This document shows, piece after piece, positions 33,842 through 42,499 of a stretch of 64,000 nt of DNA. The notes under the pieces are model-generated. The model was not told the origin of the DNA. It did not search any database and saw only the letters and a program-made list of their open reading frames with translations. The DNA comes from Jeotgalibaca caeni (GTDB taxonomy: Bacteria > Bacillota > Bacilli > Lactobacillales > Aerococcaceae), in NCBI RefSeq assembly GCF_028863945.1, contig NZ_JARBEA010000001.1, positions 35,080 to 99,079 on the forward strand, given 5' to 3'. Position 1 is the stretch's first letter. Every line of letters starts with the position of its first letter. A program made the translations under genes and the position numbers.

Positions 33842-35998
33842 TTAATTACTATTTGTCAGTTGGATGGTCACACTTTCTGTTTCTTCACTGTTTGATCCAA
33901 CCATTATCTCGAACTCGCCTGCGTCACTTGACCAGGTTCCGTCTGGATGAAGGTACGTGAAATCATCTTCTTGCAACCGGAACGTCACTTCTTGTACTTC
34001 ATTTGGTTCTAATGTAATCCGAGCGAATCGTTTCAATTCTTTTATGGGTCGAACAACTTGAGCGATCTTGTCATGCACATACAATTGAACAACTTCTGTT
34101 CCTTTCCGTTCGCTTGTATTCGTCACAGCTACTCGAACAACTACTTCGTCTTCTTTCGTAAAGGTACTTTGATTCACAGTAGGTTGTGAATAAGAGAAGG
34201 AGCTATAACTTAATCCGAAGCCAAATGGATACAACGGACTGTTGTCCACATCCAGATATCTTGAAAGATATTTTTCATCTTGTTTGTCGCGGGTAAAAGG
34301 TCTTCCGGTTGAGTGGTGGTTATAGTAAATCGGTACTTGACCTACATGACGTGGGAACGACATTGATAATTTCCCACTTGGGTTCACTCTTCCAGTCAAA
34401 ACTTGGGCTACCACTTGTGCCCCTTCCGTCCCAGGAAACCATGCTTCTACGATTCCATCCGCTAACAAAGAAACATCCGATAAATCTAAAGGTCTTCCAT
34501 TAAATAGGACCGCAACGAGCGGTTTTCCTAATTTCTTCAGCTCTTGAAGCAGCAAGAGTTGATCGGCCGGCAGAGTAATTTGGCTCTTGCTCGCTGCCTC
34601 ACCACTCATAAAGGATTCTTCTCCAAGTGCTGCCACAATTACATCAGCTTGATATAAATCAGCAGCTTGATAACTATACAAACCATTGAATACTGTTTTT
34701 TCTTCCACAATCTTCAACTGCCCTGGAGCTAATTCTGCTTGGAGAGCTTCTGCTAACAACTGAGTTTCCGCTTCCTGTCCATTCAATGACCAGCTTCCCA
34801 ATAAGTCTCTGGAGTTTTTCTTCGATCCAATTAGCACTACTTTTTGATTTTCTTCTAGTGGTAAAACTTGATTGTTTTTAAGAAGTACAATGGATTCTTC
34901 CACTGCTTTCCTTGCAATATCACGATTTTGAGGACTGAACAGTTCAGCCTGTTCCCTCTCTTCGTCTGCCCCGCGGAATGGATTTTCAAATAAACCTAAA
35001 TCATTCTTCAACTGTAAGATGCGCCATACCGCTTCATCCAGCAATTTTCTCATGGACTCGTCTTCTTCAACAATTTCTTCTAAATAGTGCAAGTAGGCGC
35101 CACTCATCATATCGATATCGACTCCGGCTTGAAGTGCTTGAATAGCTGCTTCTTTTTGATTGCTTGCTAATCCATGGGCAATTAATTCATTGATTGCTGC
35201 CCAGTCAGAAATCAGTACGCCGTCGAATTTCATTTCTTTTCTTAATACTTCCTTCAATAACCATTTATTTCCTGTAGCTGGAATTCCTTTGATTGTATTA
35301 AAGGAAGCCATCACCATCTTCGCTCCTTCATCAATCGCTGCCTGGTAGCCGGATAAATACTGCTCACGCAACACTTGCTCTGAAAGGTCAACCGTATTGT
35401 AATCCAATCCCGCGTTTGGTGCTCCGTATCCAGCGAAATGCTTCACACAAGCTGCGAGCCGTGTATCATCCATTTGCAAATCGGTTCCCTGGTATCCACG
35501 AACAAGAGCTCTTGCCAATTCTTCATTCAGGTATGGGTCTTCTCCTGTTGTTTCCATTACTCGTCCCCATCTAGCATCACGAACCAAATCAACCATCGGC
35601 GAAAAGGTAACATGCACCCCTGCAGCCGCAGATTCCTTCGCTGCTACTTCCGCTGTTTGTTCAACCAATGCGGGGTTCCAAGAACTTGCTAAGCCTAATG
35701 GAATAGGATAAATGGTGCGATAGCCATGAATGACATCCGCCATAAACAGCAAGGGAATTCCTAAACGGTTCTTTTTTAAGTATTCGGTTTGGATTCTACG
35801 AATATCTGCCGCGCCCGTCCCACCTAAAATAGAGCCGATTCTTGATAAGTCTTCTCTTGATACATTCAATTCTTCCATAGGTCCAGTAATAGCCGAATCG
35901 GATTGATCAAAGAAATTCCCGGTCAACTGCATCGTTTGTCCAACTTTTTCTTCTAAGGTCATTTCATCAAATAATGCTTGTAATTGTTTTCGTTCCAA
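33842..35998 (-). CDS. GH3 beta-glucosidase
   Basis: A 718-residue GH3 enzyme with the usual order: (beta/alpha)8 barrel with the nucleophile in VLISDWAAI (about residue 270) and KHFAGYGAP substrate loop (about 190), alpha/beta sandwich, and a fibronectin type III-like C-terminal domain (about 620-718). No signal peptide, so cytosolic. In the Listeria innocua cluster the equivalent Lin1840 hydrolyses sophorose and short beta-1,2-glucans, which is the likely role here. I prefer the TTG start at 35998 since GAGGGA is 9 bases before it; a GTG at 36007 abuts the ribosome site. Confidence 0.82.
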   Translation of the reverse strand: MERKQLQALFDEMTLEEKVGQTMQLTGNFFDQSDSAITGPMEELNVSREDLSRIGSILGGTGAADIRRIQTEYLKKNRLGIPLLFMADVIHGYRTIYPIPLGLASSWNPALVEQTAEVAAKESAAAGVHVTFSPMVDLVRDARWGRVMETTGEDPYLNEELARALVRGYQGTDLQMDDTRLAACVKHFAGYGAPNAGLDYNTVDLSEQVLREQYLSGYQAAIDEGAKMVMASFNTIKGIPATGNKWLLKEVLRKEMKFDGVLISDWAAINELIAHGLASNQKEAAIQALQAGVDIDMMSGAYLHYLEEIVEEDESMRKLLDEAVWRILQLKNDLGLFENPFRGADEEREQAELFSPQNRDIARKAVEESIVLLKNNQVLPLEENQKVVLIGSKKNSRDLLGSWSLNGQEAETQLLAEALQAELAPGQLKIVEEKTVFNGLYSYQAADLYQADVIVAALGEESFMSGEAASKSQITLPADQLLLLQELKKLGKPLVAVLFNGRPLDLSDVSLLADGIVEAWFPGTEGAQVVAQVLTGRVNPSGKLSMSFPRHVGQVPIYYNHHSTGRPFTRDKQDEKYLSRYLDVDNSPLYPFGFGLSYSSFSYSQPTVNQSTFTKEDEVVVRVAVTNTSERKGTEVVQLYVHDKIAQVVRPIKELKRFARITLEPNEVQEVTFRLQEDDFTYLHPDGTWSSDAGEFEIMVGSNSEETESVTIQLTNSN

Positions 35999-36025
35999 CC
36001 TGAACACTCCCTCAAAACTAACGGA

Positions 36026-36847
36026 TTATTTACCGCCTGAAATATCGAATCCTTGTAAAATATATTTTTGGAAAATAAGAAAGATAAGGAGAATCGGAAC
36101 AACCATGAAGGCTGCACCAGCCATTTGCAAGGCATAGTTTGCTCCGTGTTGACCTTGCAAGAGTTGTAACCCAACAGACAAGGTATAATACTTTTGATCG
36201 TTGGCAATGATTAACGGCCATAGGAACGAATTCCAGCCCCCGATGAACGTCAGGATTCCTTGAACAGCCAGAATCGGCCTCGACAAGGGGAGAGCCACTC
36301 TCCAAAAAATAAAATATTCACTCGCTCCATCCAGACGAGCAGCTTTCAGCATTTCATCTGAAATATTGGAAAAGAACTGACGGAACAAGAAAATTCCGAA
36401 TGCACCGGCAAGCCCTGGCAGAATAATTCCTGCGTACGTGTTGGTCAAGCCCATCTGATTCAGAATCAAGTACACTGGAATCATCGTTACTTGACCAGGA
36501 ATCATCATCGTTGCTAAGACGAGTAAAAATAGAAAATTCTTCCCCTTAAAGTCATACTTAGCAAAACCAAATCCAGCCATCGCATTAATCAACAGTCCGA
36601 AAAAGCCAAATACCGTAATAATTAACGTATTTTTTAGATAAACATCAAAGTTCAATCGTTCGAACAATTCACGAAAATTATTCAGCGTCCATTCTTCTGG
36701 AAAAATGGTTGGTGTCAGTGACACAATCTCCGGGTTCGTTTTAAAGGAGGATAGAATCATCCAAGCAAATGGAATAATCGTAATCAGTCCCCAAATTGCC
36801 AGTATGATTCCAAAAATTATTTTTGTACTTCTATTTACTGATAACAT
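36026..36847 (-). CDS. sugar ABC transporter permease (MalG-like)
   Basis: A 273-residue inner-membrane permease with six transmembrane helices and the EAA loop (LDGASEYFIFWRVALPLSRP, about residues 183-202) that contacts the ATPase. It pairs with the MalF-like permease and the lipoprotein for uptake of oligosaccharides, probably beta-1,2-glucooligosaccharides. No ATPase gene is in the cluster, so a shared MsmX/MalK-type ATPase must serve. GAGGG precedes the ATG. Confidence 0.85.
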   Translation of the reverse strand: MLSVNRSTKIIFGIILAIWGLITIIPFAWMILSSFKTNPEIVSLTPTIFPEEWTLNNFRELFERLNFDVYLKNTLIITVFGFFGLLINAMAGFGFAKYDFKGKNFLFLLVLATMMIPGQVTMIPVYLILNQMGLTNTYAGIILPGLAGAFGIFLFRQFFSNISDEMLKAARLDGASEYFIFWRVALPLSRPILAVQGILTFIGGWNSFLWPLIIANDQKYYTLSVGLQLLQGQHGANYALQMAGAAFMVVPILLIFLIFQKYILQGFDISGGK

Positions 36848-36864
36848 TCTTTACTCCCTCTTTC

Positions 36865-37761
36865 TCAAACGGAATTTTCATCTCTTTTTCTCTGAATCCG
36901 CAGTTGGAAAATGGTCGCCACAATAATGATGACAAATAAAATCATTGATCCAGCGGCTGCATAACCAAAGTTATTGAATTGAAATCCATTTTTATAGATA
37001 AACAAGGCAATACTCATCGTACTATTCAAAGGACCCCCATCCGTCATAACGAATGGTTCTTCAAAGAATTGAAGCCAGCCGATAACGGTTGTTACTACAA
37101 CAAAGAATGTAGAGAACTTCAATTGAGGAATCGTTACATGCCAGATTTGTTGCCAACGACTTGCTCCATCCAATTCCGCTGCTTCATAAAGGTTAGCGGG
37201 AATATTTTGCAAGGCCGCTGAGAAAATTAACATGTTAATTCCGATCGCGCGCCAAACTGCTAAAATTACCAGTGATATTTTTGCAATGTTCGGATCTTGC
37301 AACCATCCAATGGGTCCAATCCCAATCGGGGCGAGTACTTTGTTGATCAGTCCAATACTTTCGTTCGGGTTAAAAAGAAACGACCATACAATCGCTATCG
37401 CGACGATATTTGTGATCGAAGGTGAGTAGAAAAATAGCCGCATCGTTCCAAAAAACTTATTATTTCCGATTTGAATGAAAAGAGCGATCGTCAGCGATAG
37501 AATGACCACCAATGGGACACCCACTATGACATAGTAGAGCGTATTTCCGATGGATTGCATAAAGACACGGTCGGAAGTTACGTCCACATAATTCTCTATT
37601 CCCACAAATTCAATTCGAGAATAGTCCGCTAAACCAGATAAACTCAAATCCGTAAAACTAATAAATAACGCAATAAAAATCGGTAAAATTGAAAAAATAA
37701 TGAGCAAAATCATCGCTGGCGAGATAAATACCCATGGTGCCACTTTATTTCTTGATTTCAT
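36865..37761 (-). CDS. sugar ABC transporter permease (MalF-like)
   Basis: A 298-residue permease with six helices and the EAA loop AELDGASRWQQIWHVTIPQL (about residues 203-222). It follows the binding-protein gene after a hairpin and precedes the MalG-like gene by 17 bases. ATG 37761 is chosen since AAAGGA lies 9 bases upstream; the longer reading from 37779 includes the ribosome site. Confidence 0.85.
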   Translation of the reverse strand: MKSRNKVAPWVFISPAMILLIIFSILPIFIALFISFTDLSLSGLADYSRIEFVGIENYVDVTSDRVFMQSIGNTLYYVIVGVPLVVILSLTIALFIQIGNNKFFGTMRLFFYSPSITNIVAIAIVWSFLFNPNESIGLINKVLAPIGIGPIGWLQDPNIAKISLVILAVWRAIGINMLIFSAALQNIPANLYEAAELDGASRWQQIWHVTIPQLKFSTFFVVVTTVIGWLQFFEEPFVMTDGGPLNSTMSIALFIYKNGFQFNNFGYAAAGSMILFVIIIVATIFQLRIQRKRDENSV

Positions 37762-37807
37762 GATGTTCAGTCCTTTCATCGCACCAATTCTTTACAGGTC
37801 ATCAAAT

Positions 37808-37864
37808 AGGAAAAGCCCAGAAAAAGGAATCAAACGAATCCATACGCTTTTCTGGGCTTTTCGG
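37808..37864 (-). terminator. intercistronic hairpin after the binding-protein gene
   Basis: AAAAGCCCAGAAAA and TTTTCTGGGCTTTT form a 14-base stem around a 24-base loop, between the binding-protein stop and the permease gene. Such hairpins commonly lower expression of the membrane genes relative to the binding protein. Confidence 0.6.
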
Positions 37865-37883
37865 TTAGTTCTTAACCGTCTGA

Positions 37884-39143
37884 CTAGTCTAAAATACCAG
37901 CTGCTTCCTCATTGAAAATTTCCATCTGCTCTGTCACATCTGCTCCACCTAAGCGAATTTGCTCCCAGTGGTTGATGTAGGTTTGAGCGATTTCTTCCCA
38001 TTCAGGCAATAATGGCATATGCTCTGAGTTTTCCAATTGTTCGCCAAATGGTGTGATGAATTCATTTTGCAATTGCTCATCTTCCCAAGCTTCCATATTT
38101 GCTGGCAAGGAACTCGAGGTTTCCAAGAATGCTAATTGATTTTCTGGTCTAGCAAGAAACTCTAATAACAATACGGCATTATCTACATTTTCTGTATTAT
38201 TCCAAATGGAGAGGTTCGCTCCTCCTGTGTTGGACAAGTTATTTACTGGCCCTTCAGGAAGTACGGCTGTTGCCCATTTCCCTTCGATATCGGGTGCATT
38301 TTCATTGATGACTGAAATCATCCAAGGTCCACTAATGAACATTGGTACGATTCCTTCACCACCGAATGTTTGCGAAATGTCTAAACCTAAATCTTGAGCT
38401 GGCGATCCGCCTTCTTGGACAATACTATTCAAGTATTCAATCGTTTCAATAAATTCTGGTTGTGTGAATTGCGGTTCATTGTTTTCGTTTAATAATTCAG
38501 CACCGTTCTGACGTGCAAACATGAAGGCAAACGTTTGGTCGAAGTTATCTACGTTAAATCCATACATATTGTCTCCGCGTTTTGACAATGCTAATGCCGC
38601 TTCTTTTAATTCATCCCAGTCTGCAGGTGCTTCTGAAAATCCTGCTTCTTCTAATAAATCTGTCCGATAATAAAGTGCTCTTGTTTCGGTATACCAAGGA
38701 ATTCCATAATACGCACCATCAAATTCTGTTGTAGCAACGTTTCCTTCATAAAAGTTCTCTGGATTCAAGTCTTCAGATGATTCAACATATTCAGATATAT
38801 CCATTAAGGCTCCAGCATCTACAAATTCAGACATCCAAGTTGTTCCCATTTGGACCACATCAGGACCTTCTCCAGAGGCAACAGAAGTTAACAGACGATC
38901 ATGCGCTGCTGACCAAGGAATACTCTGCACGTTTACAGCAATTCCTGTTTCTTCGGTGAAATCATCTAAAATAGGCTGAATCTGCTCATTCCCATCACCC
39001 ATAAACCAAAATGTTACCTCACCAGATGACTCTGTTCCGCCACTTGAAGTTGTTTCCGTTTCCTCATTGTTTCCGCAAGCTGCAAGCAATCCAATGGTCG
39101 CAAGGGATAGTGAACCGACTAGTGCTTTTCTGAATTTCTTCAT
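37884..39143 (-). CDS. solute-binding lipoprotein for oligosaccharides
   Basis: A 419-residue family 1 (MalE-like) binding protein. It has a basic N-terminus, a hydrophobic core and the lipobox LLAACG (cysteine about residue 23), then a serine/threonine/glutamate-rich linker and two alpha/beta lobes with TGIAVNVQSIPWS and YGIPWYTETRALYYR motifs. Its counterpart in Listeria innocua (Lin1841) binds beta-1,2-glucooligosaccharides. It is the first and probably most expressed gene of the operon. AGGAGG precedes ATG 39143; the long reading from 39203 runs through the operator region and is rejected. Confidence 0.85.
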   Translation of the reverse strand: MKKFRKALVGSLSLATIGLLAACGNNEETETTSSGGTESSGEVTFWFMGDGNEQIQPILDDFTEETGIAVNVQSIPWSAAHDRLLTSVASGEGPDVVQMGTTWMSEFVDAGALMDISEYVESSEDLNPENFYEGNVATTEFDGAYYGIPWYTETRALYYRTDLLEEAGFSEAPADWDELKEAALALSKRGDNMYGFNVDNFDQTFAFMFARQNGAELLNENNEPQFTQPEFIETIEYLNSIVQEGGSPAQDLGLDISQTFGGEGIVPMFISGPWMISVINENAPDIEGKWATAVLPEGPVNNLSNTGGANLSIWNNTENVDNAVLLLEFLARPENQLAFLETSSSLPANMEAWEDEQLQNEFITPFGEQLENSEHMPLLPEWEEIAQTYINHWEQIRLGGADVTEQMEIFNEEAAGILD

Positions 39144-39179
39144 CCTAATCCTCCTAATATAACGTAGTAAAAGCGTTTG

Positions 39180-39193
39180 TCGAAACGTTTCGA
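39180..39193. promoter_or_regulatory. LacI operator O1
   Basis: TCGAAACGTTTCGA is a perfect 14-base palindrome of LacI/GalR type between promoter and ribosome site of the binding-protein gene. Confidence 0.75.
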
Positions 39194-39221
39194 AAAGAAT
39201 CAAAAAATAATAGAGAGACTA

Positions 39222-39235
39222 TCGAAACGTTTCTA
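39222..39235. promoter_or_regulatory. LacI operator O2
   Basis: TCGAAACGTTTCTA repeats the O1 palindrome with one asymmetric base pair, 42 bases further upstream and directly downstream of the -10 element, where bound repressor would block the start of transcription. Confidence 0.7.
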
Positions 39236-39239
39236 TTAC

Positions 39240-39279
39240 ATTGTAAACGGTACCTTTCTAAAATGCAAGCGTTTTACAT
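39240..39279 (-). promoter_or_regulatory. promoter and cre-like site of the beta-glucan operon
   Basis: Minus-strand TTGCAT (39268-39263) and TACAAT (39245-39240), spacing 17. The -35 overlaps ATGCAAGCGTTTTACAT (39263-39279), a cre-like sequence with one extra base in the middle, consistent with CcpA control. Confidence 0.5.
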
Positions 39280-39337
39280 TTTTTTATTAAAAGCCGACTC
39301 ACATGCGATTGACTCGGCATATGAATCGGCTATTCGT

Positions 39338-40561
39338 TTACCTTCTATTGAAAACTTCTAAATCAACCGCATCTTCCGATTTTGCGACGATGAAAGCCGT
39401 CGTAGCATCGGCCGACACATTCAATACTGTTCGTAGCATTCCAACGAACCACTCCACTCCCGCAAATAATGCAATGCTCTCAATCGGCAAGTTCATTTGC
39501 GGTACTACAATCGCTAAGGAAACAAGACCCGCACCTGGAACAACCGCATTCGCTAACGAAGCAAGTGCTGCCAAAAACGCGATATAAACATAGTCGCCCG
39601 TTCCATATTGAACGCCATAAATTTGGGCAATGGTTACAATCGTAATAGCCATATGCATCGCAGAACCATTGCTATTTAATGTCATTCCTAAAGGTAAAAC
39701 CAACTTGGCGATCCGGTCATGAATACCAAGCTTTTCTTTCGCATCTTTCAGTGCTGTTGGTAAGGTTACTGCTGATGAAGTTGTTACAAGAGCCATAATG
39801 GCCATCTGAGTCATATTTTTGGTCAATTGGAACACGCTGACACGCGTGTAAACGGCTGAGCCTACGAACCATAGTACCAAGTAAATCAACGTTGCTAATG
39901 CATAAACCCCTAAGTATTTCAGTAATGGCAGCACAACTTGGACACCCATGTTAGAAATTGTTGAGGCAATCAACGCGAAAATACCGATTGGAGCGATTAC
40001 CATAATCATGCCAATCAATCTCAAAATAATCACATTGAATCGCTTCACAAAATCTAAAACGGTATTATCACCACTGTCGGTTCTGACATAACTCATCGCT
40101 AAACCAAACAAGACCGAAAAAACAATGACATGGACGATATTCCCTTCTGATAAAGCTTGCATCACGTTACTCGGGAAGAAACTTAGAATCGTATCTCCAA
40201 TTGATCCGCCTACTCCTTCTGCAATATCTACTCCCTCTGGAGAAATGGCGGTGCTGTCAATCCCGGTTCCTGGTCTGAATAACAATCCCATGACTACGCC
40301 TAGAGCTGCAGCCGAAACAGAGGAAACAAAGAAAATAACAAACGTCTTGACGCCAACACTTCCCAAGGTCCTCGGATTTAATTCCCCTACTGCCTCAATA
40401 ATTTGTCCCATCACCAATAGCACAATAGACATCTGGATTAAACGAAGAAAGATGGTGCCAATAATACTTAGAAAACCAACACTTTCACCTAAAAAGATAC
40501 CTACGAGAACTCCTAGAATTGTAGCAATCACAATCTGGGTTAACAAATTCATCCGTTTCAT
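39338..40561 (-). CDS. dicarboxylate/amino acid:cation symporter (DAACS family), copy 1
   Basis: A 407-residue membrane transporter with about eight helices and the signatures TTSSAVTLPTAL (serine-rich hairpin, about residue 268) and GMTLNSNGSAMHM (about 300) with the NxxxG cation site. The family carries glutamate, aspartate, C4-dicarboxylates, serine or threonine. Copies in this window flank the allantoin genes, and its promoter element matches that of the fdrA fusion, so transport of a purine-degradation acid such as oxamate is possible (inference). The start is one of several ATGs after GGAGGGG; 40561 is preferred. Confidence 0.78.
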   Translation of the reverse strand: MKRMNLLTQIVIATILGVLVGIFLGESVGFLSIIGTIFLRLIQMSIVLLVMGQIIEAVGELNPRTLGSVGVKTFVIFFVSSVSAAALGVVMGLLFRPGTGIDSTAISPEGVDIAEGVGGSIGDTILSFFPSNVMQALSEGNIVHVIVFSVLFGLAMSYVRTDSGDNTVLDFVKRFNVIILRLIGMIMVIAPIGIFALIASTISNMGVQVVLPLLKYLGVYALATLIYLVLWFVGSAVYTRVSVFQLTKNMTQMAIMALVTTSSAVTLPTALKDAKEKLGIHDRIAKLVLPLGMTLNSNGSAMHMAITIVTIAQIYGVQYGTGDYVYIAFLAALASLANAVVPGAGLVSLAIVVPQMNLPIESIALFAGVEWFVGMLRTVLNVSADATTAFIVAKSEDAVDLEVFNRR

Positions 40562-40608
40562 CATTTTCCCCTCCATTTCGGCTATCCACCCTTATAAGAC
40601 AAAATGGT

Positions 40609-40626
40609 AACGCATACATTGTAACG
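40609..40626 (-). promoter_or_regulatory. shared purine-island promoter element, site 1
   Basis: Minus strand reads TACAATGTATGCGTTACC followed by ATTTT and, 16 bases after TGTATG, TATAAG. It matches site 2 before the fdrA fusion almost base for base. It lies about 48 bases before the symporter start. Confidence 0.5.
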
Positions 40627-40696
40627 GTATTAAAATAGCAAAAAATCATTCTATAAAAAGAAACAATCCTCCTCCCCTTAAGAGAGGAGGATCTGC

Positions 40697-41638
40697 TTAT
40701 TTTACAACGGTCGTTACTTCGCCTGTACCGATAAACAGCTTATCTGCATTCTCAAGAGACGTAATAATCGCCTTCCCGTTCTTCGAATTTTCTACAAAAT
40801 TAATCGCCGCTTCAACCTTCGGCAACATGCTTCCTGGAGCAAATTGTTCTTCGGCAATGTACTGCTTTAATTCTGCTACTGTCACTTCCTCTAGTTTCTT
40901 CTGGTCTGGTTTATTCCAGTTAATAAATACATTGTTTACTCCAGTCAGGATGATAAGGTAATCAGCATCCACCAGTTCTGCTAATTTAGCAGCAGCGAAG
41001 TCTTTATCGATAACCGCTTCGACCCCTTGATAACCCCCTTCAGAGGCAACAACCGGAATCCCCCCGCCACCTGCTGAAATGGTTACGACGTCTGCATTCG
41101 TCAATGATTCGACTACTGGATACTCAACAATGCTTTGTGGTTTAGGTGATGGAACAACTTTCCGCCAGCCCCTTCCTGCATCTTCCATGAAGACGCCATT
41201 GCCTTTTTCCATTTCTTCCTTTGCTTCTTCTTCTGATAAAAATGGTCCAATCGGCTTTGTTGGCTTCTTGAATGCTGGATCATTTCCGTCTACGACTACT
41301 TGTGTCACCAAGGAAACGACTTGTTTTTCGATATGTTGCTCGTTGAGAGCTTGACGCATCGCATTCTGCAACCAGAAGCCAATGCTTCCTTGTGTCATGG
41401 CGACACAGCTATCCACTGGTAAGGCTGGATTCTTCTCTGAATCTGCAGCTTTTTGTTGCAACAATAGGTTCCCTACTTGGGGGCCGTTTCCATGTGTAAT
41501 AATCAGCTGGTGCCCTTCTTTTACGAAGTTCACTAAGTGCTGACTCGTTTCACGTAAAGATTCCTTCTGGGCATCTGCCGTGGGTACATCGGTCAAAATC
41601 GCATTTCCACCCAAGGCAATTACAACTTTTTTAGACAT
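40697..41638 (-). CDS. carbamate kinase of the oxalurate module
   Basis: Converts carbamoyl phosphate and ADP to ATP, ammonia and carbon dioxide. The 313-residue amino acid kinase fold protein begins [13 protein letters not shown], has [13 protein letters not shown] (about residue 50), [10 protein letters not shown] (about 205) and [16 protein letters not shown] C-terminus typical of ArcC. It lies three bases after the DUF2877 gene, and homologues called YbcF/AllK have this place in allantoin gene clusters. There are no arginine deiminase genes nearby. It should capture the energy of oxalurate cleavage. Confidence 0.88.
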   Translation of the reverse strand: MSKKVVIALGGNAILTDVPTADAQKESLRETSQHLVNFVKEGHQLIITHGNGPQVGNLLLQQKAADSEKNPALPVDSCVAMTQGSIGFWLQNAMRQALNEQHIEKQVVSLVTQVVVDGNDPAFKKPTKPIGPFLSEEEAKEEMEKGNGVFMEDAGRGWRKVVPSPKPQSIVEYPVVESLTNADVVTISAGGGGIPVVASEGGYQGVEAVIDKDFAAAKLAELVDADYLIILTGVNNVFINWNKPDQKKLEEVTVAELKQYIAEEQFAPGSMLPKVEAAINFVENSKNGKAIITSLENADKLFIGTGEVTTVVK

Positions 41639-41641
41639 TCA

Positions 41642-42499
41642 TCATTCTCCTCTTTCACTATTCATCGACTTCTCTAACTTTTTGAAAAATAAATAAATGC
41701 CATACAAGGTATCCCACCCCGAAGTATGGCCATACTGAGAAATACGACGGATTCGTTCTCTCCACTTTTTCAAGTCTTGGCCTTTTAGGTCCTGCATAAA
41801 TTCTACAAAATAGGAACTCGTATATCCTTCCGCCAGCGTACGATAATAGGCAGTACTTACATCAGTGGTACGGCTCACTTCCAGTTGTTTAGCGAGGGTG
41901 TTCACCCATCTTCCTTCTGGCCAAAAAGATTGGTATGCCATCATGATTCCCATCAGCATGTCATCACCGCTCGGAGTCAGCCCAATGCCCCTGCCGATAA
42001 AATGAGTGATAAACATTCGCTGGAAGGTCTCATCCTTCCATTCAGCATCCAAGAATTTCGTTAGTAAGATTTGATTTTGTTCGCTATCCATTAACTGGGT
42101 TTCTTTTTCTATTTGTAAGGACTCGAAGTGCTGTAATAAATCAGTTAGAAAATCTGCGCTTATTCCATTTATTATCGGAACAGAACAGTCATAGGTTTCG
42201 AAATTGGAGTGAGAAAGATTCCAAATTTCCCCTCTTGAATAGATTGTTACCTTTCCATTTCGATTCTTCACCCGGTCATCGATTCGTACTTTGGTTAGAA
42301 GGTCAGCCATTTCTTCATTCGAAATATTCATTCCGAAAGAAGAAAGGCCACTTCCCTTTTGCCCAAAATGAATCAGCTCCCCATTGAAGTTGACATTAAA
42401 ACTGCTCTTAAATACAGAGTGGATGGAGCCCATCCCCTCTGTAGAAAGAACATGGGATAAAAAGTTACTTTTTATCCCATGTTCGATTTCTTTTGTCAT
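41642..42499 (-). CDS. DUF2877 protein, putative oxamate carbamoyltransferase subunit (AllH/YlbF-like)
   Basis: A 285-residue protein of the DUF2877 family, seen next to FdrA and DUF1116 proteins in allantoin clusters and in E. coli (YlbF). Recognisable features are the N-terminal half with HSVFKSSFNVNF and FGQKGSG, and GRGIGLTPSGDDMLMGIM (about residues 170-187), a conserved glycine/aspartate motif. Its ATG follows the stop of the FdrA fusion with no gap. It probably forms one of the parts of the carbamoyltransferase that phosphorolyses oxalurate. Confidence 0.75.
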   Translation of the reverse strand: MTKEIEHGIKSNFLSHVLSTEGMGSIHSVFKSSFNVNFNGELIHFGQKGSGLSSFGMNISNEEMADLLTKVRIDDRVKNRNGKVTIYSRGEIWNLSHSNFETYDCSVPIINGISADFLTDLLQHFESLQIEKETQLMDSEQNQILLTKFLDAEWKDETFQRMFITHFIGRGIGLTPSGDDMLMGIMMAYQSFWPEGRWVNTLAKQLEVSRTTDVSTAYYRTLAEGYTSSYFVEFMQDLKGQDLKKWRERIRRISQYGHTSGWDTLYGIYLFFKKLEKSMNSERGE

